Origin: Lachnospiraceae bacterium
Lineage (GTDB): Bacteria > Bacillota > Clostridia > Lachnospirales > Lachnospiraceae
Assembly: GCA_022781925.1 (NCBI GenBank)
Contig: JALESO010000016.1
Span: forward strand, 1-48,436
Direction: 5' to 3'
Length of the DNA stretch: 48,436 nt
A model generated the notes under the pieces. That model ran no database searches. It saw only the letters and a program-made list of their open reading frames with translations, and was not told where the DNA came from. Position 1 is the first letter of the stretch. Each line of letters opens with the position of its first letter. Shown here in pieces: positions 7,312 through 15,760 of the stretch. The translations under genes were made by a program, and so were the position numbers.

Positions 7312-8826
7312 ATGAGCCAGGAAGCACTGGAGGACACCGCACTGAAACTTCATGTGGCAGAAGACGGCACAGCGACCTTAAAGCTGTCCTTCCACTCCGT
7401 ACATTATCTCGGCCAGGAAGGCTACCTCGGAAGCTTCGCATACTTCGAGGGCTACCACGCAGACTACCCGAACCCGTTAAAGGAAGGCTACACCGCCACA
7501 CCGGCCACCGTCCTTTCCCGGTATGAAGATTTCACAGACAGCTTCAACGATCCGGTGAACGGCACCGACAGCAACGTCAAAGGCCAGCGCTACATCCATG
7601 AAGTAGAGATGCCCATCGACATCACGCAGAGCCAGTTCTGGGTACAGGTATACGTTCCGGTCATGGAGAGCATTTCCGTGGGCGGCGGCACAAAGGAAGC
7701 CCGCCTCGTCCTTGACTGGTCCACACGCAAACAGATCGCCGGTCTGGACACCGACAAGACCGCGTTAAAAGCAGCCGTTACCCAGTTAAACACACTGAAA
7801 AAATCCCTGACGAACAGCAACAGCACCGACACAGCCCGCAACCTGCTGGACAAGGCCATCGCAGCCGGTACATACGTCAGTGAAAACTTAAACGTCAGCC
7901 AGGACATGGTCGATGCCATGACCACCGCTCTGGCCTCAGCGGCAAAAATCGTCACCACGGACAGCATTCCGGTGGACAGAACCGCTCTGGAAGCAGCGCT
8001 GACCCAGGCAAAAACATATCTGACACAGACAGACAAATACACCACGGACACACTGAACGCACTGACACAGGCCGTTCAGACCGCCGAGGCAGTTTACAAC
8101 GATGACGCTGCCACACAGACAGACATCATCACACAGTGCGATCTGCTGAACCGCGCCGTGCAGTCCCTTCAGGAGAAAACACAGAACGACACCACAGACA
8201 TCCGCAACCTTTCCGACGGCGTCTATGCCATCACCGGAAAAATGGTAAAAACCGACAAAGAGACAGCTTCCATGTCAAACGAAGCCATCAACCATACCGT
8301 AAAACTTACCGTGAAAAACGGCACTTACTACATCACCCTTGACTTCAAGGGCCTGAAGATCGGCACCAAATACGGCTACTTAAGCCAGCTGAAATACTTC
8401 AAGACCGGCTACACACTGGATAAATTCTATGCGCCGCAGGGCGATCTCGCAGACGTAACCATTCTGGATTACCAGAAAAACAGCGACGGCAGCCTTGCAT
8501 CCGACCAGTACGGCACCAACTATCCAGATCAGGTGCAGTTCCCACTGATCCCGGAAGCCTTAGACGACGGCTATGTACCGCTTCAGGTATTCGTTCCGGT
8601 CATGGAAGCCATCGCCGCAGACACAGGCACACAGCCGGTTTACCTGAGTCTCGACTGGAGCACACTGCGTGCCACCACAGATTCCGACTCCGCCTTTACT
8701 GACGGTGACAACAGCAATAACGGCTCCGACAACAACGGAAACAATAACAACAACAATAATAACAATGGAAACGGCTGCACAACCGGCTGGATCGACGGCG
8801 GCTTAAACCAGAGTCTGAATCAGTGA
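7312..8826 (+). CDS. NEAT-domain haem-binding fragment (two NEAT domains)
   Basis: This 504-codon open stretch carries the body of the wall-bound haem receptor. NEAT 1 (about 1-145, actually beginning some 17 codons before this ATG) has SASMSQEAL, the 3-10 helix region, and the strand VQVYVPVMESI...LVLDWS. FIVAR-like three-helix repeats occupy about 150-295 (TALKAAVTQLNTLKKSL; ALEAALTQAKTYL). NEAT 2 (about 300-465) has SMSNEAI and LQVFVPVMEAI...LSLDWS. An Asn/Gly-rich tail follows. I could not identify a clear YxxxY haem motif, so ligation may differ from Isd proteins. No ribosome binding site supports the ATG at 7312; the real N-terminus is in the 6929 frame. The stretch ends at an in-frame TGA (8824-8826) after which the same frame continues. 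Confidence 0.75.
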   Translation: MSQEALEDTALKLHVAEDGTATLKLSFHSVHYLGQEGYLGSFAYFEGYHADYPNPLKEGYTATPATVLSRYEDFTDSFNDPVNGTDSNVKGQRYIHEVEMPIDITQSQFWVQVYVPVMESISVGGGTKEARLVLDWSTRKQIAGLDTDKTALKAAVTQLNTLKKSLTNSNSTDTARNLLDKAIAAGTYVSENLNVSQDMVDAMTTALASAAKIVTTDSIPVDRTALEAALTQAKTYLTQTDKYTTDTLNALTQAVQTAEAVYNDDAATQTDIITQCDLLNRAVQSLQEKTQNDTTDIRNLSDGVYAITGKMVKTDKETASMSNEAINHTVKLTVKNGTYYITLDFKGLKIGTKYGYLSQLKYFKTGYTLDKFYAPQGDLADVTILDYQKNSDGSLASDQYGTNYPDQVQFPLIPEALDDGYVPLQVFVPVMEAIAADTGTQPVYLSLDWSTLRATTDSDSAFTDGDNSNNGSDNNGNNNNNNNNNGNGCTTGWIDGGLNQSLNQ

Positions 8827-9093
8827 AGCGGCTTGAACGGCGGCAGCGGACTCAATGGCAGCAGTGGTCTGAGCAGCAGCGGATTAAACTCCGGCCTGAA
8901 CTCCGGTTTAAACAGCGGACTTTCCGGTTCCAACGGACTGCAGTCCTTATCCTCTGTTAAAACCATGGACGACCCGCAGACGTATCTGTGGCTGACCATG
9001 GCATGCGCAGCAGCCGCAGTCCTGCTTGGTACCATGACTTTCACCCATAAATCCACCGTATCCGACCGCAAAAACAAAACACCCCGTAAATAG
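8827..9093 (+). pseudogene. 3' fragment: Gly/Ser/Leu/Asn-rich stalk and membrane anchor
   Basis: In the same frame as the NEAT fragment and directly after its TGA, 88 codons encode repeats of the SGLN type, then a membrane span ([20 protein letters not shown]) and a basic tail (DRKNKTPRK). This is the C-terminal anchor of the original surface protein. With the frameshift upstream, the gene has two separate lesions, which argues for decay unless one is a sequence error. Without this segment the NEAT fragment would be released rather than anchored. Confidence 0.7.
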
Positions 9094-9131
9094 CAATTAA
9101 CCATACATAAAGAGAGATGAGATACATTTTT

Positions 9132-10232
9132 ATGAAAACGCAAAGACACAAAAAGAAAACAGGAAAACTGCTGAGCCTGATGCTCGCCCTGATCATGATA
9201 TTTGCAGGGCTGAACCTCAGCGTACAGCCTGCCCAGGCAGCCACCGGTTCAGTATACACATGCAGCATCGTTCCATCCTACCGTCACCCGCTGACCGGAA
9301 CCGTCGAAGATTCCGGCGGAGAATCCTCCTATGCCACAGGACAGGGCATGGTAAACGGATGCGTCTACTCCACAGGTATTCTGGAAGTGACCTCCGATGG
9401 CAAATATTATCTGACCATCCGCATGAGCCTGATGGACTACACCTCCGGACACAACTTCCAGGTGCAGACCACCGGTGACTCCGGCTGGAGCAAGACCGTG
9501 TACGGCCAGACCGGTTCCGGTTCCGACTCTAATGGAAACACCGCCGACATCTGTATCCAGGTGCCGAGTGAAAAATGCATCATCCGCGCAAGCATGTATG
9601 TCGAGCCGATGGGAAGAGACGTTATCTTTTACATTTACCCGAACAACTTCCAGGCTGGAAACAGCACAAACATGAATGCCACCATGGTAACCGCCAGTGC
9701 AAACAGTGACGCCAGCGCATCCCAGAGTGCTTCCGGCAACGAAAGCGCCAGCACAGCGCAGAGCGGCAGCGATCAGACCGCACAGAGCAGTGGACAGAGT
9801 TCCGCAGTCAGCGGTAGCATCAGTGCAGGTTCCTCCAGTCTTTCCACCGGAAACCTTACCTCTGGTCAGGGACTGACCGCCGATGCCTCCACAGATGGCA
9901 CCACCACGGACGGTGAGACCACCACTCCGACCCTTGGCAATAACGACATGACCGGCACCCAGACCGATACCACACAGAACAGTTCCGAGATCAACAGCGC
10001 CGAAGGTCTGAGCCTGTCCACAGCCACCGACGCAGACAGCGACGACGATGGCACCACAGGCACATCCGGCAGCAGTACCTACACCGTGGGCGAGCAGATC
10101 GCGATCCGCATGATCCCGCCACTGGTAGTCGGCGTGGTACTGATCGCAGCAGCGGCAGCCGTTGTCTACTATTTCCGCAGAAACTGGTATCGCTGGGGCG
10201 GTGGAGAGGATGATGACGACGATGAAGAATAA
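9132..10232 (+). CDS. shp: Shp-like cell-surface haem-binding protein
   Basis: This 366-residue surface protein closely resembles streptococcal Shp, which takes haem from a NEAT receptor and passes it to the HtsA lipoprotein. Seen: signal peptide ending PAQAAT; SYRHPLTGTVEDSGGESSYA; GQGMVNGCVYS; RMSLMDYTSG; ASMYVEPMGRDVIFYI. Met73 and Met160 lie 87 residues apart, the same spacing as the two axial haem ligands I recall for Shp (Met66, Met153). A Ser/Thr/Gly-rich stalk (about 185-315), a membrane span (PPLVVGVVLIAAAAAVVYYF) and an acidic tail follow. The start at 9132 gives a normal signal peptide; an ATG at 9117 would add five residues. The next gene overlaps its end. Confidence 0.85.
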   Translation: MKTQRHKKKTGKLLSLMLALIMIFAGLNLSVQPAQAATGSVYTCSIVPSYRHPLTGTVEDSGGESSYATGQGMVNGCVYSTGILEVTSDGKYYLTIRMSLMDYTSGHNFQVQTTGDSGWSKTVYGQTGSGSDSNGNTADICIQVPSEKCIIRASMYVEPMGRDVIFYIYPNNFQAGNSTNMNATMVTASANSDASASQSASGNESASTAQSGSDQTAQSSGQSSAVSGSISAGSSSLSTGNLTSGQGLTADASTDGTTTDGETTTPTLGNNDMTGTQTDTTQNSSEINSAEGLSLSTATDADSDDDGTTGTSGSSTYTVGEQIAIRMIPPLVVGVVLIAAAAAVVYYFRRNWYRWGGGEDDDDDEE

Positions 10233-11475
10233 AATTGCAAAACGCATCCTTGCCTTTGGTCTGACCGCCCTCATCGGCTGTCAGGCACTGGCGCTGACCG
10301 GCTGCGGCAGCACCAGAGACCAGCTGGGAACCTCCGCGGAGACAGAGAGTTCCGTGTCCGACACAGAAGGAAATACAGCCAATTCCGACACTTCCGGAGC
10401 CAACGACACCTCCGGTTCAGCCAATACCTCAGATACCTCCAACACCTCAGATTCAACTGACTCAGCTACGAAATCCACCAAATCTGCAAAATCCTCCGAC
10501 ACGGATGTCAGCAGTCTCTTAGAGATCAACGATCCGAAGGAAAAAGCAGCAGTGGAAGCAGCGAAGAAAAAAGTACAGGCATTGTCCGGAGAGCCGCGCA
10601 TCATCGCCACCTCCCCGGCAACCGCCGAGATCTGTGACCGTCTGGATCTGGATCTGGCAGGCGTGTGCAGCACCACCACCTCATCCATCCCGGACCGCTA
10701 CGCCAGCCTTCCCACCGTGGGAACGGCCATGAGCCCGGACATGGAAATCGTCTCCTCCCTGAGCCCGGACTGGATCCTGAGCCCGTCCTCCCTGCAGAGC
10801 GACCTGCAGCCGAAGTACGAAGCCATCAACACCGACTGGGCATTCCTGAACTTAAAGAGCGTACCCGGCATGTACCGCTCCATCCAGGAACTGGGCGAAA
10901 TCTTCAACCGACAGGAAGAAGCGCAGCAGCTGGTAAACGAATTTACCGAATTTTATAACGACTACAAGACAAAAAATGAAGGAAAAGAGCATCCGAAGGT
11001 GCTGATCCTCATGGGACTTCCGGGTTCCTACATCATCGCCACGGAAAACTCCTACGTGGGAAGCCTTGTGGAGCTGGCAGGCGGTGAAAACGTCTACGCC
11101 GGCACCAATCAGGAATTTCTGACGGTAAACACCGAGGACATGAAGACAAAGGAGCCTGACATCATTCTCCGTGCCGCCCACGCACTGCCGGATCAGGTCA
11201 TGGAGATGTTCAACGAGGACTTCGCCACCAACGACATCTGGCAGCACTTTGACGCAGTCAAAAACGGCAGAGTCTACGACCTGACCTACGAGCTCTTTGG
11301 CATGAGCGCCACCTTCAAATATCCGGAAGCATTAGAAGAGCTTCAGCCGATCCTCTACCCGGAGAGCGACGCCGACACACAGAAAGCCAAAGAAAACAGT
11401 GAGAAAGCGCAGAAAAATGCCGAAGACTCCAATGCAACCGAAAAATACAACGACATTCAGAAAAGTAACAAGTAA
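10222..11475 (+). CDS. isdE: IsdE/HtsA-like haem ABC transporter lipoprotein
   Basis: This 417-residue class III substrate-binding lipoprotein delivers haem to the permease. The lipobox LTGC lies near residue 28. A Ser/Thr/Asp-rich tether (about 30-100) spans the wall, then the binding fold begins (EPRIIATSPATAEICDRL). Met170 in GTAMSPDMEIV and His320 in RAAHALPDQ match the Met and His haem ligands of IsdE in local sequence and in spacing (150 residues here, 151 between Met78 and His229 as I recall). The C-terminus is Lys/Glu/Asn-rich. The ATG at 10222 overlaps the Shp gene by 11 bases; starts at 10210 or 10213 are possible because GGAGAGG lies at 10203-10209. Confidence 0.85.
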   Translation: MKNKIAKRILAFGLTALIGCQALALTGCGSTRDQLGTSAETESSVSDTEGNTANSDTSGANDTSGSANTSDTSNTSDSTDSATKSTKSAKSSDTDVSSLLEINDPKEKAAVEAAKKKVQALSGEPRIIATSPATAEICDRLDLDLAGVCSTTTSSIPDRYASLPTVGTAMSPDMEIVSSLSPDWILSPSSLQSDLQPKYEAINTDWAFLNLKSVPGMYRSIQELGEIFNRQEEAQQLVNEFTEFYNDYKTKNEGKEHPKVLILMGLPGSYIIATENSYVGSLVELAGGENVYAGTNQEFLTVNTEDMKTKEPDIILRAAHALPDQVMEMFNEDFATNDIWQHFDAVKNGRVYDLTYELFGMSATFKYPEALEELQPILYPESDADTQKAKENSEKAQKNAEDSNATEKYNDIQKSNK

Positions 11476-11492
11476 TCAGGAGTAATGACAAA

Positions 11493-12542
11493 ATGAATCA
11501 TACAGACACAGAACAAACCTCCGCAGCACAGCAGGATCTGAACCGAAAGCACCGCAAAACAGCCCGGGCGACCCTTTCCTTTGTCATCATGGCATTACTG
11601 CTCATCGTACTGTTTTTCGCAGCAGTAAACATCGGCAGCCTGAAAGTAAGCTTCCCGGAGCTGGTAAAAGGCGTGTTCCACATTCAGGAGAGTGACACCG
11701 TGGCCACCATCGCAGACCTGCGATTCCCGCGAATCTTCATCTCCATCCTGGCAGGCGCGGCCATCGCCGTATCCGGTGTGCTGTTTCAGGCAGTATTGAA
11801 AAATCCCCTGGCTGACCCGGGCATCATCGGTATCTCCAGCGGCGCCAGCTTTGCGGCAGTGCTGATCACCGCCTTCGCACCGGCATTATTTTTCTTCACA
11901 CCGTTATTTGCCTTCCTGGGCGGCGTATTTTCCTTCTTTCTGGTGTACAGCCTCTCATGGAAAGGCGGACTCAGCCCGCTGCGTATCATCCTGGTAGGTA
12001 TCGCCGTGGATGCCATGTTCACCGGACTTTCCAGCGGACTCAACTCCATGTCCGGCGGCAACATGTCTGGCGTGGCAGCCATCGTAAATGGCAACATCAC
12101 CATGAAGACCTGGGACGATGTAAAGACACTGCTTCCATACGTCCTCATCGGACTGGTGCTTTCCGTGCTGGCATGCTCCACCTGCAACCTGCTGGCACTG
12201 GAAGACAAGACCGCCCGCAGCCTTGGTGTAAACGTCAACCGTATGCGTATCATCATTTCACTGATTGCCGTACTGCTGGCAAGTATCTCCACCGCAGTGG
12301 CAGGCCCCATCAGCTTCCTCGGACTAATCGTTCCCCACATCGGCAGGCTGCTGGTAGGCAGCGACCACAAAGCGCTGATCCCGTTTTCCATGCTGCTCGG
12401 AGCATTCACCTACCTGCTGGCAGACACCATCGGAAGAACCATCGCGGCACCGTATGAGATCTCAGCATCCATCATCATGAGCATCATCGGCGATCCGTTC
12501 TTTATCATTCTGCTGAGGAGGTCAAAGAAATATGCAAACTAA
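11493..12542 (+). CDS. FecCD-family haem/iron ABC permease
   Basis: This 349-residue integral membrane protein has about ten spans. Family marks are LRFPRIFISILAGAAIAVSGVLFQAVLKNPLADP (core LFQAVLKNPLADPG), GISSGASFAAVL, the coupling region ARSLGVNVNRMR, and PISFLGLIVPHIGRLLVG. It forms the channel for haem delivered by the upstream lipoprotein and is driven by the ATPase whose gene overlaps it by 11 bases. The N-terminus has about 30 hydrophilic residues before the first span. It starts 17 bases after the lipoprotein stop and belongs to the same operon. Confidence 0.9.
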   Translation: MNHTDTEQTSAAQQDLNRKHRKTARATLSFVIMALLLIVLFFAAVNIGSLKVSFPELVKGVFHIQESDTVATIADLRFPRIFISILAGAAIAVSGVLFQAVLKNPLADPGIIGISSGASFAAVLITAFAPALFFFTPLFAFLGGVFSFFLVYSLSWKGGLSPLRIILVGIAVDAMFTGLSSGLNSMSGGNMSGVAAIVNGNITMKTWDDVKTLLPYVLIGLVLSVLACSTCNLLALEDKTARSLGVNVNRMRIIISLIAVLLASISTAVAGPISFLGLIVPHIGRLLVGSDHKALIPFSMLLGAFTYLLADTIGRTIAAPYEISASIIMSIIGDPFFIILLRRSKKYAN

Positions 12543-13452
12543 CGACGCAGTAAAAGACACAATAAATACAAAAGAAAATCAGGAAATCACCGCTACCATC
12601 GACACAGAGACAGTGAAAGCAGCCATGCAGAAACACCCTGATACAGATACAACTGATGCATCAGAACCTAAGAAAAAAAAGAAAAAGCCCGCCATGGAAG
12701 TTCGCGACTTATCTTTTTCCTACGGTAAAAACAAGATCCTGAAAAAAGTATCCTTGAAAATAGAAGAGGGAAAAGTCACCACCATCATGGGAGCCAACGG
12801 CTGCGGCAAATCCACCCTGTTTTCCCTGATGACGAAGAATCTGGACGCCCGCAAGGGACAGATCTTCCTCCGGGGCAAAAACATCCGCAACCTGACCTTA
12901 AAAGAATTTGCCCGGAAAGTGTCCATCGTACAGCAGTACAACACTTCCAGCAACGATATCACCGTAGAAAATCTGGTGGCCTTCGGCAGAACCCCGCACC
13001 GCAAACCGATGCAGGCAGCCACCCAGGAAGACGAACAGCTCATTGAATGGGCGATGGAAGTCACCGGCATCGTGGAATACCGTGACCGTGAGATCAGCCG
13101 TCTCTCTGGTGGACAGCGTCAACGTGTATGGATTGCCATGGCGCTGGCGCAGAATACGAAGATCCTGTTCCTGGACGAGCCTACCACCTATCTGGACATC
13201 CGCTATCAGGTGGAGATCCTGGAGCTGGTGCGCAAGCTGAACCGGGAATACGGCATCACCATCGTCATGGTCCTCCACGACATCAACCAGGCGATCTACT
13301 TCTCCGACAACGTCATCGGCTTAAAAGGCGGCGTCGTAGGATTCGCCGGAGATCCGGAGGAAGTCATCACGAAGGAGAGTATCCGTGATCTGTACGGCAT
13401 CGAGCTGGATGTCACCCAGATCAACGGCAGAAAATTCGTCCTGACGGTGTAA
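12532..13452 (+). CDS. Haem/iron ABC transporter ATP-binding protein
   Basis: This 306-residue ATPase is of the FepC/FhuC type. It has Walker A GANGCGKST, the Q-loop in VSIVQQYN, signature LSGGQRQRV, Walker B ILFLDEPTTYLD and the switch His in VMVLHDINQA. The first 55 or so residues are an unusual Lys/Thr/Glu-rich extension ending in KKKKKK; the nucleotide-binding domain starts at MEVRDLSFSYG, so an internal start near there is possible but has no comparable ribosome binding site. An AGGAGG-type site lies inside the permease gene, upstream of the ATG. It energises the permease at the inner face of the membrane. Confidence 0.9.
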   Translation: MQTNDAVKDTINTKENQEITATIDTETVKAAMQKHPDTDTTDASEPKKKKKKPAMEVRDLSFSYGKNKILKKVSLKIEEGKVTTIMGANGCGKSTLFSLMTKNLDARKGQIFLRGKNIRNLTLKEFARKVSIVQQYNTSSNDITVENLVAFGRTPHRKPMQAATQEDEQLIEWAMEVTGIVEYRDREISRLSGGQRQRVWIAMALAQNTKILFLDEPTTYLDIRYQVEILELVRKLNREYGITIVMVLHDINQAIYFSDNVIGLKGGVVGFAGDPEEVITKESIRDLYGIELDVTQINGRKFVLTV

Positions 13453-13570
13453 TTAAGAAATAAAGGTAACTTTACTATTCCTATCGGAATTATTTACCAT
13501 AAAAAACACACCAACCAACCTTAATACACATACCGCAACCAAATAACCTCTACCCAAGAAAGGTACACAC

Positions 13571-13999
13571 ATGAAAGAAAAGAAAAACCCAATCCGGTTT
13601 CTGTGGGTTCTCCTCGGATGCCTCTGCCTGGCCCTCGGCACCATCGGCGTCGTGCTTCCGATCCTCCCCACGGTACCATTTTATCTCGTAACCCTGTTCT
13701 GCTTTGCAAAAGGGTCTGAAAAATTACACACCTGGTTCCTCGGAACGAACCTGTACAAGAAAAACCTGCAGAGCTTCGTGGAGCACAAAGCCATGACATT
13801 AAAGACCAAGTTCACCATCGTGGGAACCGTCACCGTCATCATGGCCATCGGATTTATCCTGATGAAAAACGTTCCGATTGGACGGATCTGTATCGCCATC
13901 GTCTGGATCTGCCACGTATTATACTTCTTTGTCCGTGTCAAGACACTGAAGCCATCCGACGCAGAAGCAAACGATAATTCCTTGGAAAAACAGGTGTAA
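13571..13999 (+). CDS. DUF454 (YbaN-like) inner-membrane protein
   Basis: This 142-residue membrane protein is of the DUF454/YbaN family. The signature [27 protein letters not shown], here in [20 protein letters not shown] and the stretch after it, is clear. Three to four spans are visible, with a short amphipathic middle ([18 protein letters not shown]). Biochemical function is unknown for the family. It lies 118 bp after the haem ATPase and four bases before the first exporter gene, so it is probably co-transcribed with the exporters. The 118-bp gap contains a GGTAA...TTACC dyad around ATTCC-TATC-GGAAT that could be a regulatory site. Confidence 0.8.
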   Translation: MKEKKNPIRFLWVLLGCLCLALGTIGVVLPILPTVPFYLVTLFCFAKGSEKLHTWFLGTNLYKKNLQSFVEHKAMTLKTKFTIVGTVTVIMAIGFILMKNVPIGRICIAIVWICHVLYFFVRVKTLKPSDAEANDNSLEKQV

Positions 14000-14002
14000 C
14001 CC

Positions 14003-15760
14003 ATGATAAAGACGAGACTGATCCGACTTTTAAACAAGTCAAAAAAATACATTGTATACCAGGTGCTCTGGCAGTATCTCTCCCTGATCTGTCAGATCCT
14101 GCTCATCGCCTCCGCAGCGTCCCTTCTCGGCTCCCTGCTGGACGGCACCCTGGATACCACCGTCCTGACGATACGGGCAGTCACCATCTGCATCTGCATC
14201 GCCCTGCGGGTATTCTGCGAATACCGGGTATCACGGGCATCCTACGCAGCAAGCGTCCATGTAAAACGCATCCTACGCACGAAAATCTATGAAAAACTCC
14301 TGCGACTCGGCACATCCTACCGGGAGCAGGTCACCACATCCGAAGTCGTCCAGATGTCCGCAGAAGGCGTGGAACAGCTGGAGATCTACTTTGGAAAATA
14401 TCTGGCACAGTTCTTTTACAGCATGACCGCACCGATCCTGCTCTTTGTCATCCTGTGCCGGGTCAACTGGCAGGCGAGCCTTGTACTGCTCATCTGCGTG
14501 CCCCTGATCCCGATCTCCATCGTGGCAGTTCAGAAGATTGCAAAAAGACTGCTGAACAAATACTGGGGCATCTACACCGGTCTCGGTGACAGCTTCCTGG
14601 AAAACCTGCAGGGACTGACCACACTGAAGATCTACCGGGCAGACGAGCAGAAAGCAAAAGAGATGGACGTGGAATCCCAGCGTTTCCGTCAGATCACCAT
14701 GAAGGTGCTGACCATGCAGCTGAACTCCACCAGCGTCATGGACATTGTCGCCTACGGCGGAGCGGCAGTGGGTATCATCGTAGCCCTGCGCCAGTTCTTT
14801 GCCGGAAGCCTTGGCTTCTCCGGCGCGCTGATGATCATCCTGCTGGCATCCGAATTCTTCATTCCGCTGCGGCTCCTTGGATCCTTCTTCCATATCGCCA
14901 TGAACGGAATGTCCGCCAGCGACAAGATCTTCGCATTTTTAGATCTGCCGGAACCGGAGCCAAAAGAAGCCACATTATCCGGTGAAAGCCTTGGCATCCA
15001 CATGGATCACGTATCCTTCTCTTATGAGGAGAGCCGTCAGATCCTGGACGACATCTCACTGGATATCCCGGCGGGCAGCTTCGTCTCCCTGGTGGGCACC
15101 TCCGGCTGCGGCAAGAGTACCATCGCCGGACTGCTCATGGGACGAAACCGCGGTTATGACGGCAGCATCAGTATCACACAGGCGGACGGCACCACCCTGG
15201 AGCTCTCCGACATCAACGAGACCAGCCTGATGCAGCACATCACACTGGTTTCCCTCAACAGCTACCTGTTCAAAGGCACCGTGGAAGAAAATCTCCGCAT
15301 GGGAAAACCGGACGCTACGAAAGACGAACTCTGGAGCGTACTCGAACAGGTAAACTTAAAAGAATTCTTAGTACAAAACGATGGACTTCAGGCACCGGTG
15401 GCAGAGAAAGGCAGCAACTTCTCCGGCGGACAGTGTCAGCGTCTGGCACTTGCCCGGGCACTGCTGCATGACTCCCCGGTCTACATCTTTGATGAAGCCA
15501 CCTCGAATATCGACATGGAGAGTGAGGAGCAGATCATGCAGGTCATCCACCGTCTGGCGGTGACCAAGACCATCATCCTCATATCCCACCGTCTGGCAAA
15601 CGTCGTCGATTCCGATGTCATCTACATGCTCGGAAAAGGAAAAATCGTGGAACGCGGCACCCACACCGCACTGATGGCAGATCAGGGCACTTATCAACAC
15701 CTGTATCAGACCCAGTGTGAGCTGGAGCAGTATTCCACAGGAGAGGAGGCGATCCGATGA
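14003..15760 (+). CDS. ABC exporter half-transporter 1 (CydD-like)
   Basis: This 585-residue protein has an N-terminal six-span membrane domain (about 1-310) and a C-terminal ATPase: Walker A GTSGCGKST, signature FSGGQCQRLALARAL, Walker B VYIFDEATSNID, switch LISHRLANV. The layout and pairing with the next gene resemble CydDC, which exports thiols and has been linked to haem. ABC pairs of this kind also occur in the streptococcal sia/hts haem operon, as I recall. It would form a heterodimer with the 15757 product. Whether it exports haem, a haem product or something else cannot be read from sequence. Confidence 0.8.
   Translation: MIKTRLIRLLNKSKKYIVYQVLWQYLSLICQILLIASAASLLGSLLDGTLDTTVLTIRAVTICICIALRVFCEYRVSRASYAASVHVKRILRTKIYEKLLRLGTSYREQVTTSEVVQMSAEGVEQLEIYFGKYLAQFFYSMTAPILLFVILCRVNWQASLVLLICVPLIPISIVAVQKIAKRLLNKYWGIYTGLGDSFLENLQGLTTLKIYRADEQKAKEMDVESQRFRQITMKVLTMQLNSTSVMDIVAYGGAAVGIIVALRQFFAGSLGFSGALMIILLASEFFIPLRLLGSFFHIAMNGMSASDKIFAFLDLPEPEPKEATLSGESLGIHMDHVSFSYEESRQILDDISLDIPAGSFVSLVGTSGCGKSTIAGLLMGRNRGYDGSISITQADGTTLELSDINETSLMQHITLVSLNSYLFKGTVEENLRMGKPDATKDELWSVLEQVNLKEFLVQNDGLQAPVAEKGSNFSGGQCQRLALARALLHDSPVYIFDEATSNIDMESEEQIMQVIHRLAVTKTIILISHRLANVVDSDVIYMLGKGKIVERGTHTALMADQGTYQHLYQTQCELEQYSTGEEAIR

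Noticed and set aside
8824..8826. Selenocysteine or other recoding at the in-frame TGA
   Set aside because: The site is in a low-complexity stalk with no catalytic context. The nearby frameshift makes decay or sequence error simpler.
9249..10274. Long open frame on the minus strand opposite the Shp gene
   Set aside because: Its Gly/Ala/Cys/Val-rich translation is typical of a shadow of Ser/Thr-rich coding DNA, and the sense strand encodes a recognisable Shp.
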